DNA of 64,000 nt from Yarrowia lipolytica (taxonomy: Eukaryota > Ascomycota > Dipodascomycetes > Dipodascales): contig NC_090773.1 of NCBI RefSeq assembly GCF_001761485.1, forward strand, positions 496,001 through 560,000, given 5' to 3'. The notes under the pieces are model-generated. The model had not been told where the DNA came from and ran no database searches. It saw nothing but the letters and a program-made list of their open reading frames with translations. Positions 10,179 to 20,900 of this stretch are shown here, piece after piece. The stretch's first letter is position 1, and each line of letters opens with the position of its first letter. Both the position numbers and the translations under genes were made by a program.

Positions 10179-11081
10179 CTATGCCAACAGCTCAACATAA
10201 TTACTAGGACAGATACCAATCTCTCCATTGTCCCTCCGGGCTTGCCACCATCTTCCACTGATATCACTGACATCGAGAATCTCGCCCTTGTCGAAACTGA
10301 TCTCGTTGGCGTCCTCAGGGTTCGCCTGGTACGCGTAAACCGCCCGGGCTCTGTATGGGTACTCTGTGGCCACAAAGAGCGAGTCAGTCGCCTGTTGTGG
10401 GGTGGCCGTCTGCTGCTGTTGCTGTTGCGAGAAGGCCGGGCTTGCCTGGTGTGGTTCGGCATTGGACGAGTTTTCAAACCCGCCGAGCTGCAGGCCGTTG
10501 TAGTTGGCGACGCCTCCCATTCCAGCTGAGTAGGCGGAGACCGGCCGGCCGGGCACGCCAAGGCTCTGGCGCTGCTGATCATGCAGCGAGAAGGGGTTAG
10601 ACCGTCGCATGGCAAACTGGTCGTTGTTGTACGAGTGACCCTTATCGGCCGCGAAAGAGTCAACCCACGCATGGATGCCTGCCTCGTGGGTTGTGCCGAA
10701 ATAGATCATCCACAGAAAGTTGATGATGGAGAGCAGAATGTGGCCTGCGCCGGACGCCGAGCTTGCCGATGTGCCGTTGTACACCACATTGTTGGTGGAG
10801 TTGGTCACATACATGGTGGCCAACGCCAGAAACGCCAGCAGCATCTGGCGGTAGGGCTCGACCGAGTCTGTGGCGACCACGAGGAAGACGCACAGGATGA
10901 CAAAAAATTCGAACGCCAGACCCCACCAGCCAAAGTTTTTGAACTGGTCCGAGGCGCCGATGGAACCGCCCAGGGCGATAATCCAACCAATGATGCCGAG
11001 CGAAATGGTGGAGAGCGCAAACGGATCGCCCATCAGCAGCCCCAGCTGGAACTGCGGTCGGTACGAGAATGGCTGTCTCAT
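10179..11081 (-). CDS. SHO1: Osmosensor membrane protein Sho1
   Basis: A 300-residue protein from the ATG at 11081-11079. The N-terminus has the D-P-F-A-L-S-T-I-S-L-G-I-I-G-W first helix of Sho1, and four membrane helices end with H-I-L-L-S-I-I-N-F-L-W. A cytoplasmic linker contains a glutamine run (near the CAG/CTG-rich DNA at 10411-10430). An SH3 domain fills about the last 60 residues, with the A-R-A-V-Y-A-Y start, the R-W-W-Q-A-R-R centre and the P-S-N-Y-V-E-L end. Family role: Sho1 recruits Pbs2 through the SH3 domain and acts in the HOG and filamentation pathways. The frame stays open upstream to about 11147 but has no ATG there, so 11081 is the likely start. A short out-of-frame upstream ORF overlaps this ATG (see the next entry). 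Confidence 0.93.
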   Translation of the reverse strand: MRQPFSYRPQFQLGLLMGDPFALSTISLGIIGWIIALGGSIGASDQFKNFGWWGLAFEFFVILCVFLVVATDSVEPYRQMLLAFLALATMYVTNSTNNVVYNGTSASSASGAGHILLSIINFLWMIYFGTTHEAGIHAWVDSFAADKGHSYNNDQFAMRRSNPFSLHDQQRQSLGVPGRPVSAYSAGMGGVANYNGLQLGGFENSSNAEPHQASPAFSQQQQQQTATPQQATDSLFVATEYPYRARAVYAYQANPEDANEISFDKGEILDVSDISGRWWQARRDNGEIGICPSNYVELLA

Positions 11082-11149
11082 GGTCGTGCGGTTGTCGTGG
11101 TCTGAGGAGGAGCAGGAGCTGCGTGAGTGTCGACTTTCCCAAAACACAT
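11078..11149 (-). promoter_or_regulatory. Overlapping 23-codon upstream ORF at SHO1
   Basis: On the minus strand an ATG at 11149-11147 opens a 23-codon frame. Its TGA stop (11080-11078) overlaps the SHO1 ATG in an ATGA arrangement. If the transcript includes it, the geometry would permit termination-reinitiation or leaky scanning. Whether the transcript starts upstream of 11149 is unknown. Confidence 0.5.
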
Positions 11150-13426
11150 TCGACTAAAGGAACGTGACAGGGGCATCTTTTGCATAAACGAAACCTAGTT
11201 GGAGACAGACGAGGAGAATGGGGCTCCCCAAAGTGCAGGTTTCTGAAGAGCTGTTGAGAAGCTTGAAACGGAAATCGACCATTTGAGCACTTTAGAACAA
11301 TCGTACGCCTTTCGAACAGTCAATATCGCTTCTCATCGCCCCTTACACTCCCTCATCTACTCTCCGTCAGGGCCTTCAAAAAACCTTGCTGGCTGCTAGA
11401 GCTAAATCGCCCTAACGACTCACCCACACTGCTCTGAAAATGAACTCTATGTGAAACAGCCACGAAACAAGGGGCACAAGGGTTGAAGAGGAGCAGCAGG
11501 ACCCTTTGAGTGCCAGTGAGAACGTTGGTGAGGGTCCAAGTAAAGGTGAAATCGCGTGCGAAAACCCAGTTTATGTAATAAATTCACTGCTGGCACCAAC
11601 CAACCACCTCCCTCTACGTATATACTCATACATATGGCACCTATCACTTGTGTTTCAGAATGCACCCTGCTTTCCGGCTATGTCAAGGCTATATTGAGGC
11701 CATGTTGACACTATCATTAGACCGTTTTTCTCAGCGGCATCTCCACCTTCCACCACCAAGCGTGCGGAAATGAAGTCCTAGTGTTGTGGAAAATAATAAT
11801 CTCCGTTTCTATATTTAGTATAATGGAGACCCTGGTTGTACAATAGAAGGCACGCATATTTTACCTGTACGTGTATCGAGTACGAGTATTGTAATACAAG
11901 TACAATACTGGCAGTTGTATACGATCCTTGCGCTTTCAGGAGGTTCAGCTGCTGTGACCACCCAGATGTACTGTGGTGAAAGTACGCTAACTACCATTTC
12001 TTACTACAAGTAGCCAGTCAGGTTCTGCTCACAGCGTCTCTCCGTTCAAGTGTCTTACATGCCAGGTACCCGACCCATGCCAAACACGCTATCGTTGCCT
12101 TTTCGTCCCTAGCGCATTGTTGTCATGTTTGTTTACAATGCGACAGCTTGAAACAGCCATGCTGCTGAAACATACCTGCAGTGGGATCAGATGGAAGGAG
12201 AGAGGTGGATATTTTTGAGCCCGTCTTGATGAACGAGGCGGTTAGTACTTGTGGGTGTGTTTTCGGGTGGTCTATTTGTGTCGTCGTCTCTGTGCTGTGT
12301 ACACATGGTGAGATGCCAGTACATACAACGTACGTAATAAAAGTGCGAGTACCCGTACTGGTGCCAGCTACTACATTTCAAGTAAGACACCTCAAGATTT
12401 ATCTCATTAATGGGAGAATTATGTAATGAAAATACCACAACATGAATAAATCGGAATCAATTGAATTGAATTGAAAGAAGTACCGGTACTGGTACTTGCG
12501 CTGTACATCCCTCAATGGCAAGCTATGGCACTTACAGCACAAGCACTCGTACTTGCTGTTTCTGATAACGCCCCGTATATATTGTATTTTGGCTTGTTAC
12601 TGTATGTCTATGATCAAGACAAAAAGTGTCCACTATATCACACTCTCTGATAACACACTCATACCACATACCATGACAATCAAGATACCAGCAACAGTGA
12701 CTTGGACGTCCAAGAATAAGTTCTACAGAAAGCTCAAAGGAAAAGTGGGCTCTTATAGGGCATTCCAGAGCTGATGGTACTTTCTACTTTGTTTTTGATC
12801 AAAGTCGTCAGTAACGACCCGGAGAGACGACAAGTATATCTCACGCATTACGGCGAGGTCACATACAACAAGAACACAAGAGCTGCTACTTTAACCGATC
12901 ATATACACCACCAGTATCGTGTGTTTCTCGTATGGCAGGATCTTTGCTGGGTCAAACAGAAGTAGACAACACGGTAGAGGAGTGATTCAGGTGTTTACAG
13001 CAACTTACTTTATACTAAAGGAAGCACTGTTTTATGTTAACTGCGCTATCCTTGCATCATACACTAATTTGAATAAATATCATTGGTTTATGTACATGTC
13101 CAAGAAAACTGTCTTGGGTTGTGATATAACCACATGCCTCATCTCCACTGCACAAGTGGAAAGTCGTTCGATGATCCGAATGCTGAGATATCTAGGTAGC
13201 AAACTGTGTATAAAGGCTTTCGGGACCGCCAATTGAGGTACTTGTTAGTTGAAGGATAGCCAAGGTCATTCGCTGGAGTATCCCCTAGATCGTGACTCAG
13301 ACAACCAAGGGGTCGGCATAGCGTTGGCAGAACTGAATCATTAATGGTCTCATCACCTCATCAATTGCGTATCTTGCTCTGGGGATTCTCGAGCCATTCG
13401 CTTCATTTATGGTCTTGTTCATGACC
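11150..13426. other. Long intergenic, SHO1 upstream region
   Basis: About 2.3 kb between the SHO1 5' end and the 3' end of the next minus-strand gene. It has many TACNNGTA motifs: a cluster at 11861-11912, one near 12006, TACCCGTA near 12349 and TACCGGTACTGGTA near 12482-12496. A (TTGAA)n-like AT tract lies near 12455-12475. Open frames at 12496-12774 and 12919-13236 show no recognisable family. No RNA gene was found. Confidence 0.4.
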
Positions 13427-13906
13427 TCACGATTCCTGCTTACTCATCTCCTCAATCTCCCCCACCTTTGCAATGAAATCCACGCCATCTTGTTCAATCT
13501 CGCTCTCCAGCTGCTCTACAAACTTGTCGTACTTGGACTGCGCCAGCTGCATGATCCATTGGCCCTTGCCCTGTTCGAGACCCTCAGATTCCAGCTGCTC
13601 CAGGTACCACTGGTAGCACTGATCACGTGAGATTGGCGATGTTTCAATCTCCGGAATCTGGTCCAGCAGCAGCGGATGTTCGTTGATGTCGTTGGTGATT
13701 CGCGCGAACGTCTCTTCCTTGTCTCCTAGCTCGTACACCTTTTGGGCGAGTAGTAGCTGGAACAGAGGCGAGGAGAAAGGCAGAGAAGTTGTGGTGAGAG
13801 ACTTGGGCTCGGCTACTGCTTCTCCTTTTGTCGTCATGTTTTCCTCCTTGATTTCTGGGGATTCAGCCTCATTTGCCACCCCGTTGGTTGCCTCTTTTTC
13901 CGTCAT
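13427..13906 (-). CDS. Small protein with BRD8-like N-terminal domain, putative NuA4-associated
   Basis: A 159-residue protein from the ATG at 13906-13904; the frame is open further up (to about 14032) but without a better ATG. The first 50 residues are Glu/Thr-rich. A helical segment follows: S-P-L-F-Q-L-L-L-A-Q-K-V-Y-E-L-G, then E-T-F-A-R-I-T-N-D-I-N-E-H-P-L-L, a C-Y-Q-W-Y-L-E-Q-L-E segment and a C-terminal coiled coil. This order resembles the SANT-like N-terminal region of BRD8 and related NuA4/TIP60 acetyltransferase subunits (a W/L-L-L-A-x-x-V helix, an H-P segment, a C-x-x-x-Y/W-x-x-L segment, then a coiled coil). No bromodomain follows. The resemblance is by pattern only. If it is wrong, this is a hypothetical protein with a C-terminal coiled coil. 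Short out-of-frame ATGs lie just upstream. Confidence 0.5.
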   Translation of the reverse strand: MTEKEATNGVANEAESPEIKEENMTTKGEAVAEPKSLTTTSLPFSSPLFQLLLAQKVYELGDKEETFARITNDINEHPLLLDQIPEIETSPISRDQCYQWYLEQLESEGLEQGKGQWIMQLAQSKYDKFVEQLESEIEQDGVDFIAKVGEIEEMSKQES

Positions 13907-14884
13907 GTTGTGGCGCAGTTGGACTGTCAAAATCGCGATGCATGTTGGTGTTGTGCATGACCCAACTATAATGACATTCGAAAAAAAAATTATCTGGTCA
14001 AGGGATGTGTTAGTTCCAGTACGTGGTACCAAAGGAAGTCGGGATGCAGTTGTTGAGGAGAGAAGAAGAGAGAAGTTGTTTTTACGTAGTATTCAAGGAA
14101 TTTGGATATTTGAACGGGTACGTTGACGTTTGGGCGATATACAAGAACGAATGCATCAGTCAAGTAAATACCAACTAAGTTCTCAACAGGTTGAGCGTCC
14201 ATATCGGCAACTAAACAACAATAGCTCATGATAATGTTTGTGAAGAGACTGTAACTCTAGCCTTAATGTCAGATACTTGGGTTGCATCCCTTGATTGGTA
14301 TACATTTCAATACTTTGATACCCAAGGAATTCCGAAAAGGTACTCCAAGGTCCCTTTCTCAACTGTTGCAACTACTGTAGTTTCCAACTAGCACCGTAGA
14401 CGGAGTTGCGGAGAAGAATACTAAGGGGAGACGCAATTGGCAATGACCACTCGCTCGAATCCATCCCTGCAGGCCTCATCTGCACTCAATTACGTCATAG
14501 ATTGTCGATCTTGCTGTTGCACTCAATATGTGAGACCAGACGTATGAAAAACAAGAAATAACAGAAAGCGGCAACAGCAACAGCAACCACCAACACCATT
14601 GGCAATCGGGATTGATCAAAAGAAGCAACTCTTTTACAAGTGCTGAGTACATTTCTCCTTCCTTCTCTCTCTTTCAATGGACGAAGACTTGTGTCGTATT
14701 GTATCGTATCGTAACGTATCCCATCTTCTGCTCTCTCTCTCTCTCTGTTAGTAAGCGACTCAAATACCAACAATGCGGAACACACTAACAACCACATCCT
14801 CGCTTATCTAAGTCCGAAGGACCGGAATAACGCCGAACCACATGGAAAAACCCTTTTCCGGTTCGTATCGATGCGGGCTTGCTA

Positions 14885-14892
14885 TGACGTCA
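14885..14892. promoter_or_regulatory. CRE/ATF-type palindrome upstream of the aldo-keto reductase
   Basis: A perfect TGACGTCA, the binding site of CREB/ATF-class bZIP factors, about 270 nt before the reductase ATG. In other yeasts such sites serve Sko1/Aca1/Atf1-type stress factors. A role here is inferred from position only. Confidence 0.45.
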
Positions 14893-15092
14893 GTTGTAAT
14901 CGGCAGCTCGCCGTTGGGACACAAATGTGCGTCATTTATGACAAAAGTGTACGCCGAATTTTCACTGCTGCAAAGTTGGACCGTGCAGATCTCAGGTACA
15001 TTACGTCACCAAACCTCCAATATGGCGACTCAGAATCGCTAATCTGAGGTTTGTGCGAGAGCCATGATTATCTTATTTATCCGCTCAAAATG

Positions 15093-15100
15093 TATATATA
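15093..15100 (+). promoter_or_regulatory. TATA box of the aldo-keto reductase gene
   Basis: TATATATA lies 64-71 nt before the ATG at 15164, followed by a G-rich AGGGGGG stretch (the AGGGG core of a stress element). The spacing fits a short leader. Confidence 0.65.
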
Positions 15101-15163
15101 GGGGGGTACGGCCAGCTGTAAGAGTTCGTTATCAACACACACGAACACATATACACAAACAAC

Positions 15164-16093
15164 ATGACTTCTCTCGACTTTACTATGAACAACGGCAAGA
15201 CCATTCCTGCCATCGGTCTGGGAACCTGGAAGTCCACAACCGAGGAGGTTGCTGGAGCCGTGGAGTGCGCTCTCACCGAGGGCGGCTACCGACACATTGA
15301 CACCGCCTTTAACTACCGAAACGAGGACGCCGTCGGCCTTGGCATCAAGCGAGCCATGGAGAAGGGTGTCAAGCGAGAGGATATCTTTGTCACCACCAAG
15401 ATCTGGGTCACTTACCACGACCGAGTCGAGGAGAACTTGGATCTGTCGCTCGAGCGACTTGGCCTCGACTACGTCGACATGCTGCTCATCCACTGGCCCG
15501 TTCCTCTCAACCCTAACGGTAACGACCCCGTCTACCCCCTGCGAGAGGACGGATCTCGAGATATCGATGAATCTGGATCTCAGCCCAAGACCTGGAAGCA
15601 GATGGAGGCTGTTCTGAAGACCGGTAAGACCAAGTCCATCGGTGTCTCCAACTTCTCTATCCCCTACCTCGAGGAGCTCCTGAAGGAGGCCGAGGTTGTC
15701 CCTGCTGTCAACCAGGTCGAGCTGCACCCTCTGCTGCCCCAGCTCGAGCTTATGGAGTTCTGCAAGAAGCACAACATCGTCATGACCGCATTTTCGCCCT
15801 TTGGTTCTGTTGGAGGTCCCCTGCTCAAGAACGAGCTGGTTCTCAAGCTTGCCGACAAGTACAAGACCACCCCCGGCGGTATTCTGACCTCCTACCACAT
15901 TGGAAACGGCACTGTTGTGATCCCCAAGTCCGTCACCAACTCTCGAATCATCGAGAACGGAAAGTCCGCCGTCACCCTCAATCAGGAGGACCTCAAGTCT
16001 CTCAATGACCTGCACAAGACCGAGGGTATCCACCGAACCTCCAAGCCCAAGTGGGGTGTCGATCTCGGATTCCCCGACTTTGACTTCTGCTAA
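15164..16093 (+). CDS. Aldo-keto reductase (GCY1/YPR1-like)
   Basis: A 309-residue cytosolic NADPH-dependent oxidoreductase of the AKR superfamily, (beta/alpha)8 barrel. The catalytic tetrad is complete: D46, Y51, K79 and H110. The family signatures G-G-Y-R-H-I-D-T-A and G-V-S-N-F, and the I-P-K-S-V cofactor-binding motif near residue 265, are present. Likely substrates by family are glyceraldehyde, dihydroxyacetone/glycerol or short aldoses such as erythrose; the sequence does not decide among them. Codon use is strongly biased toward C-ending and preferred codons, suggesting high expression. The promoter has a TATA box and an ATF/CRE palindrome, consistent with stress or carbon-source control. 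No intron is seen. Confidence 0.9.
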   Translation: MTSLDFTMNNGKTIPAIGLGTWKSTTEEVAGAVECALTEGGYRHIDTAFNYRNEDAVGLGIKRAMEKGVKREDIFVTTKIWVTYHDRVEENLDLSLERLGLDYVDMLLIHWPVPLNPNGNDPVYPLREDGSRDIDESGSQPKTWKQMEAVLKTGKTKSIGVSNFSIPYLEELLKEAEVVPAVNQVELHPLLPQLELMEFCKKHNIVMTAFSPFGSVGGPLLKNELVLKLADKYKTTPGGILTSYHIGNGTVVIPKSVTNSRIIENGKSAVTLNQEDLKSLNDLHKTEGIHRTSKPKWGVDLGFPDFDFC

Positions 16094-17992
16094 GAAGTGA
16101 TACAGATATTTATTAGACCATAGATTAGAATAAGATAGACTAGATTTACATTGAACGCGTATGGGTACGAGTAGTGGATACATAGATAAGCACGTCATCA
16201 CCACAGGTCGCTGACAGCTTCACGACTATATAGATATACGTGATATCATCCAAGAAGCACTTCCGAGAGATTAAAAATTCCAGGGCTAACTGATTATCCT
16301 TGTAGTGGTTCAGTTCGTACAAGTATTTGATATTAGGGAGATGGTTTGTTCAGGAACTTGCAATTAGCAAGCACAAGAACATCTACTGTACTTGTAGAAC
16401 TGTTTATCTGCACTTGAACAGCACATTCATATTCCTTAGTTTCTAATTCACATTCTCATCCCATCTATTTTCTTTATTATCCGTTCTCGTCTCGGTCACA
16501 CTCATCACCATTCTTCTCTGCCCAGTATACTCTGCCCATTGTGTTCGTATAACTGACAATCAGATAGACATATGAAGAGCCCTGATCCGAGAAGCTGAGG
16601 AGACAAAGAGTGGCGATATTGAGAAGAATCTCTTATTTGTGCCTGTTCTCAATTTCAAAAAGTACAAGTAGAATAGACTCCCACCACTTGTATACAAGTA
16701 CTTGTACCATCGTCACCTTGTGGTGTTTCTATCGTATGTACTGTACAGATCGTGCTAAGGGGTTCACATGCGGACAGGAAGGGAAATTACTAGTTGAAAC
16801 CCAGTGTACAAGTACTTGTACAAGTACGTAATGAAGTCCCTCAAAAATCCGAAACGATCGGGGGAAACCGGAATAGACCTAAATAGCTCTATTCTTTCCC
16901 CCAACTCATCTTCTTATATATATCTCCCTCAACCACTTTCTGAAACACTCGAGCCTTTCAGACTGCTCGGAAGTCTAAAACCATGGAGGTTAGAATGAAA
17001 AGCAAATGACAACGCCTGTTTGCTCGTGTAACTTCGCGTGGAAGTCCCATTACAGTAATAGCTTTACATTACCGAGCACGTGGAGCCCCTTAGATCCATT
17101 CATTTCTACCAGTTCAGTATGTACTCGTACTTGCAGTATCGCCCTGTAGCTGGGAACACAGGGAGTCGAATGGACTGATCCATATATGAATCCGACTAAT
17201 ACTGCTTCCACGGCCCAAGCTACCACACACTTCTTCCCCTTCATCCTAAAAGCCTCATAGCCCCTATACCTTTCCAGCCCTGCCGGCACATACGGAATCC
17301 TATACAGTCGCTTCCGTATGTACTCGTACCGTACTCGTACCTGTTTCGCCAGCCGCCCATACACCCAAATTTAAGCCGTCTTCAGGGGACATGTGAGTAT
17401 GATCGCGTTTCACGTTAAAGTTGGAGTAAGGCGCGAATCGTCCTGGGAGGTACGAGCCTCGTACAGTGTACATGTGTTGCCATGGCAACGCGGGCCTTAG
17501 CTTGGGGCAGAAATGTGGTGGTTGTAGCTGTCAATATTTCACCTGGGTGGTGGTTGAAGCCAAAGGAGTGGCGGCACGAACGAACGTACAACATCTCACC
17601 CTACTTTGCTCTTCCATCCACCCCTCAATTCTCTGACCACCCCTAAACCAGGTGCATGAGCTGCAGCTAACTACTGTCCCCGTTGAACCCAATACACGGT
17701 GTTTTGAAATCTCGCTACATCCCCATTTTGCGGCGGTCTGGGGCTAGAATTGCGACTGACACGACTGGCGAGACACGTGAAACGATCTTTGCGCACTTGC
17801 GACGACATATCTTCGTTTTCTCTGCTCCAGCCAAAATTGCATCCTACTCCATCTTTGCATCTGGGGCTGAAACGACCCTACTAGAACAAGAGACCGTACG
17901 TACTCGTACCAGCCGACCAGTCTGTAACGAGCAGCTTCACCCAAAACACGACAGCTTCGCCTTATCGCCTATTTTGCATCACACATACCGCA
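16094..17992. other. Intergenic upstream of the DYRK kinase
   Basis: About 1.9 kb. It is one of the densest areas for TACNNGTA motifs: near 16167, 16319, 16394, 16660, 16689-16707, 16805-16827 (tandem TACAAGTA/TACTTGTA/TACAAGTA), 17125, 17320-17340 and 17900. No protein-like frame or RNA gene was recognised. The last 250 nt are presumably the kinase leader. Confidence 0.45.
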
Positions 17993-20900
17993 ATGTCCAT
18001 GTCCATGGCGGAGTTATCCAACATGGATCTAACAGATGCCTCGCTGTTCCAGTGCGACGACCCCGACACACCCAAGGGCTCGATACGGCGCCAGCGGAGT
18101 CGCAAGTCGCTGATTCCGCGCACACCATCCTTCCACTCTCTGATAGTTGATCAAGAGGAGGGTCAAACGTCCCTGAATCAGGGTACACAGCATACGGCAC
18201 AACCTACAAGTACAACACAACCAACAACTCAGCATACACAACATACACAACATACAACGCAAATGTCTCTCCCACACCAACACTCACCTCTGGGGATGAA
18301 GAAGAGCCCGAGTGGAATCATTGCCACGCCACCGATCCCCACAAACAACTCGGATCACGCCACCCCGAGTTATATTCCCCAGAGCATCTCCTCACGCAGT
18401 CTAAAGTCGATTCTGGGATCTACCGCTCCGACCAGCAACACCAGCAACAACCAGAACCTCAACCCGCTGGCGGAAAAGATTAGCACTTACAAACCCAAGC
18501 AGAAACTGCGCTCCGTGTCCAGCGGTAGTGCGCTCAAGCCACGTGACTCACGGGAGTTACGGGAGGCCCAACTGGAGCACGAGCGGAGGAAAACCGGCGG
18601 GCTGGATCTGGCCGAGTCTTCCAAGCGCACACCGCTGGCGTCTCTGACGACCAAGAAGCCCCGCACGACGGTCCCCATGAGTGTGGATCCGCTGTCGGGC
18701 CGGCTGAAACGGGTCTCTGACGTCGAGAGACATAGGAGAACGGCGTCGGTGGATAAGGGTGAGGAGAAAAGGGTATCCACGAGCTCTTCTCATCGACTGT
18801 CTACTGCCGAACGGGCCAATGCTCGGTCAGAGAGAGAACGGGAAAGGGAACAGGAGAGAGAGAGGGTGAGATTGGAAAGAGAGCAGGAGAGAGAGAGAGT
18901 CAGGCAGGAAAGAGCGAGAGAGAGAGCAGCCACCGAGAGAGCGGCAGAAAGGGTATCCGAGAGGGCTTCTGAACGGGGCGCTGAACGGGCCACTGAGAGA
19001 ACTGCTTCTGATCGAGTTGCATCTGATAGAGCTTCCTCAGTTCGAACTACCACCACGTCCGACCGCTCTGAACGAATCACATCCACCAGACGAACTCAAG
19101 GAGGAGCCACCAAAACCATACCCATCCAGGTGCCATCTCACACTCGTCAGCGGTCTGTGGATCGAATCGAGAGAGCTGAGAAGGAGACCAGAACGAGTGC
19201 TTTGGCCAGTGCTCTTCAGCAGAGATCGAAACCCACCGCTTCCGCGTCGGCTGGAGCGGTTGGCGTGGCAACGTCTACGTCTGCTGCACCTATTGGTGCT
19301 ACTTCTACTGCCTCTGTTGCTACATCCACTTCTACGACAGCTACAGGAAATGCTCCAATCTCTTCTCGAACATCCAATGTTCATAGCACAGCTTCTGCCC
19401 CTGTCCACATGTCTGCCACCGCTCGCAGAAGCACCTCTCACACTCCTCTCACTGGTCCCCTCCAAACACGGCCTAAGCCGGCCACGGAAAAACGGTTCAT
19501 GAGCCACGGCAACGAAAAGACTAAACTGGCTCCTCTGCATATCAAGCCGCTGGGTGGAGGACAAGCTCAGAATCTCGTCTCGGGTCCCTACAAGTACCCT
19601 CGAGTGGGACCTGGGGCGCCTGGTCAGGGTGCCACAGCTGCAGGCAGCCCAATCAGGCCGGAACATAGAAGTCACTCCGGATCTCCTGTGACCAATGTAC
19701 CTGGTCACGTGAGTGGAATGTCAGGTCACATGGCTCACCCGGGGAGTGCCATGTCGGGTCACGTGAGTGGTCACGTGTCTCAATCTGGAGGGACCATGAC
19801 ACATCCTGGTAGTGCCATGTCTGGTAATGTACCAGGAAATGCCATGGGTCATGTCGGTCACGTGAGTGGTCATGCCAACTCTGGTCCCGGTAATCCCCTT
19901 GGCATGTCAATGAACATGGGATCCAACACTTCCTTGAACTCTTTGCATTCAGTCCACTCGGTCCACTCAATGCACTCGATGCACCCACCTCCCAGCATGC
20001 CCGGCAGTCACCACGGCAGTCCACGTCATTCGCCAATTCTCAGCATGAGTTCTTCCCCTATGAACTCTATGCCTCCTCCTGGTATGCCTCCTTCCATGGG
20101 GCCACCACGAGACTCGTCTCATTCACCTCATCATTTCTTTACACCCATACCGCCTCCTCATCGAATTGGATACTCGCTTCCAGGTTCTCCGGTGCGTCCA
20201 TGTCCTCCAGTGGCAGCTTCCCCGGACATCGACTGTTCCAGAAGCCTCAATTCGGCTCAGAGCATGAAGACAGGTAACAGGAACATCCCGTCTCCTAGCA
20301 TGGCTGCAAACGTGGGAGCTAGTATGGGCGCTCCCAACTTGCGAGGCAAGAGCTACAAACCTATGGGTGACGCTTCCAACTGCTCTTCTCCGCTGGCAAC
20401 GTGTTTTCCCACCCGTCATCAGGTAGCTTCTCCAGTGTTTGGGGTCGACACGGTTGCTGTGGCCCAGGAAATGAAGAAGCTGACCATCAGCAAACACGAG
20501 AGCCCGTTGGAGTCACGTGAAAAGCTACAGGCATCCATGAGAACTCCCTCGACTGTAGCGCGTCTCAACGGCAAGTGTATGACTCCCTCGGAGGCCAAGG
20601 CCCGTTTCCCGCTTGTGGGGTTTGAGAAGACAGAAATCGCGTCCTACAAACATGTGTACTACTACTATCCCTTCAGCAACAACCATGAGTCACACAGCAG
20701 TACGACGGATGACTCGGAGGGCAACCTGCGGCTGGCAGCAGGTGACCACATTGCCTACCGCTACCAGGTCATCAAGTTGCTGGGTAAGGGTTCGTTTGGT
20801 GTGGTGGCACAGTGCTACGACCACAAACACGGTTGTCACGTGGCCGTCAAGATTGTCAAGAACAAGAAACGGTTCCAGCAACAGGCCGCCGTGGAGGCTA

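Larger units (their letters stand above)
13907..15163. other. Divergent intergenic, promoters of BRD8-like gene and aldo-keto reductase
   Basis: About 1.26 kb. Near 14690-14750 there is a TCGTA-rich stretch followed by a (CT)8 run at 14731-14746. A TGACGTCA palindrome sits at 14885-14892 and a TATATATA box at 15093-15100, both on the reductase side. No extra gene is supported. Confidence 0.45.
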
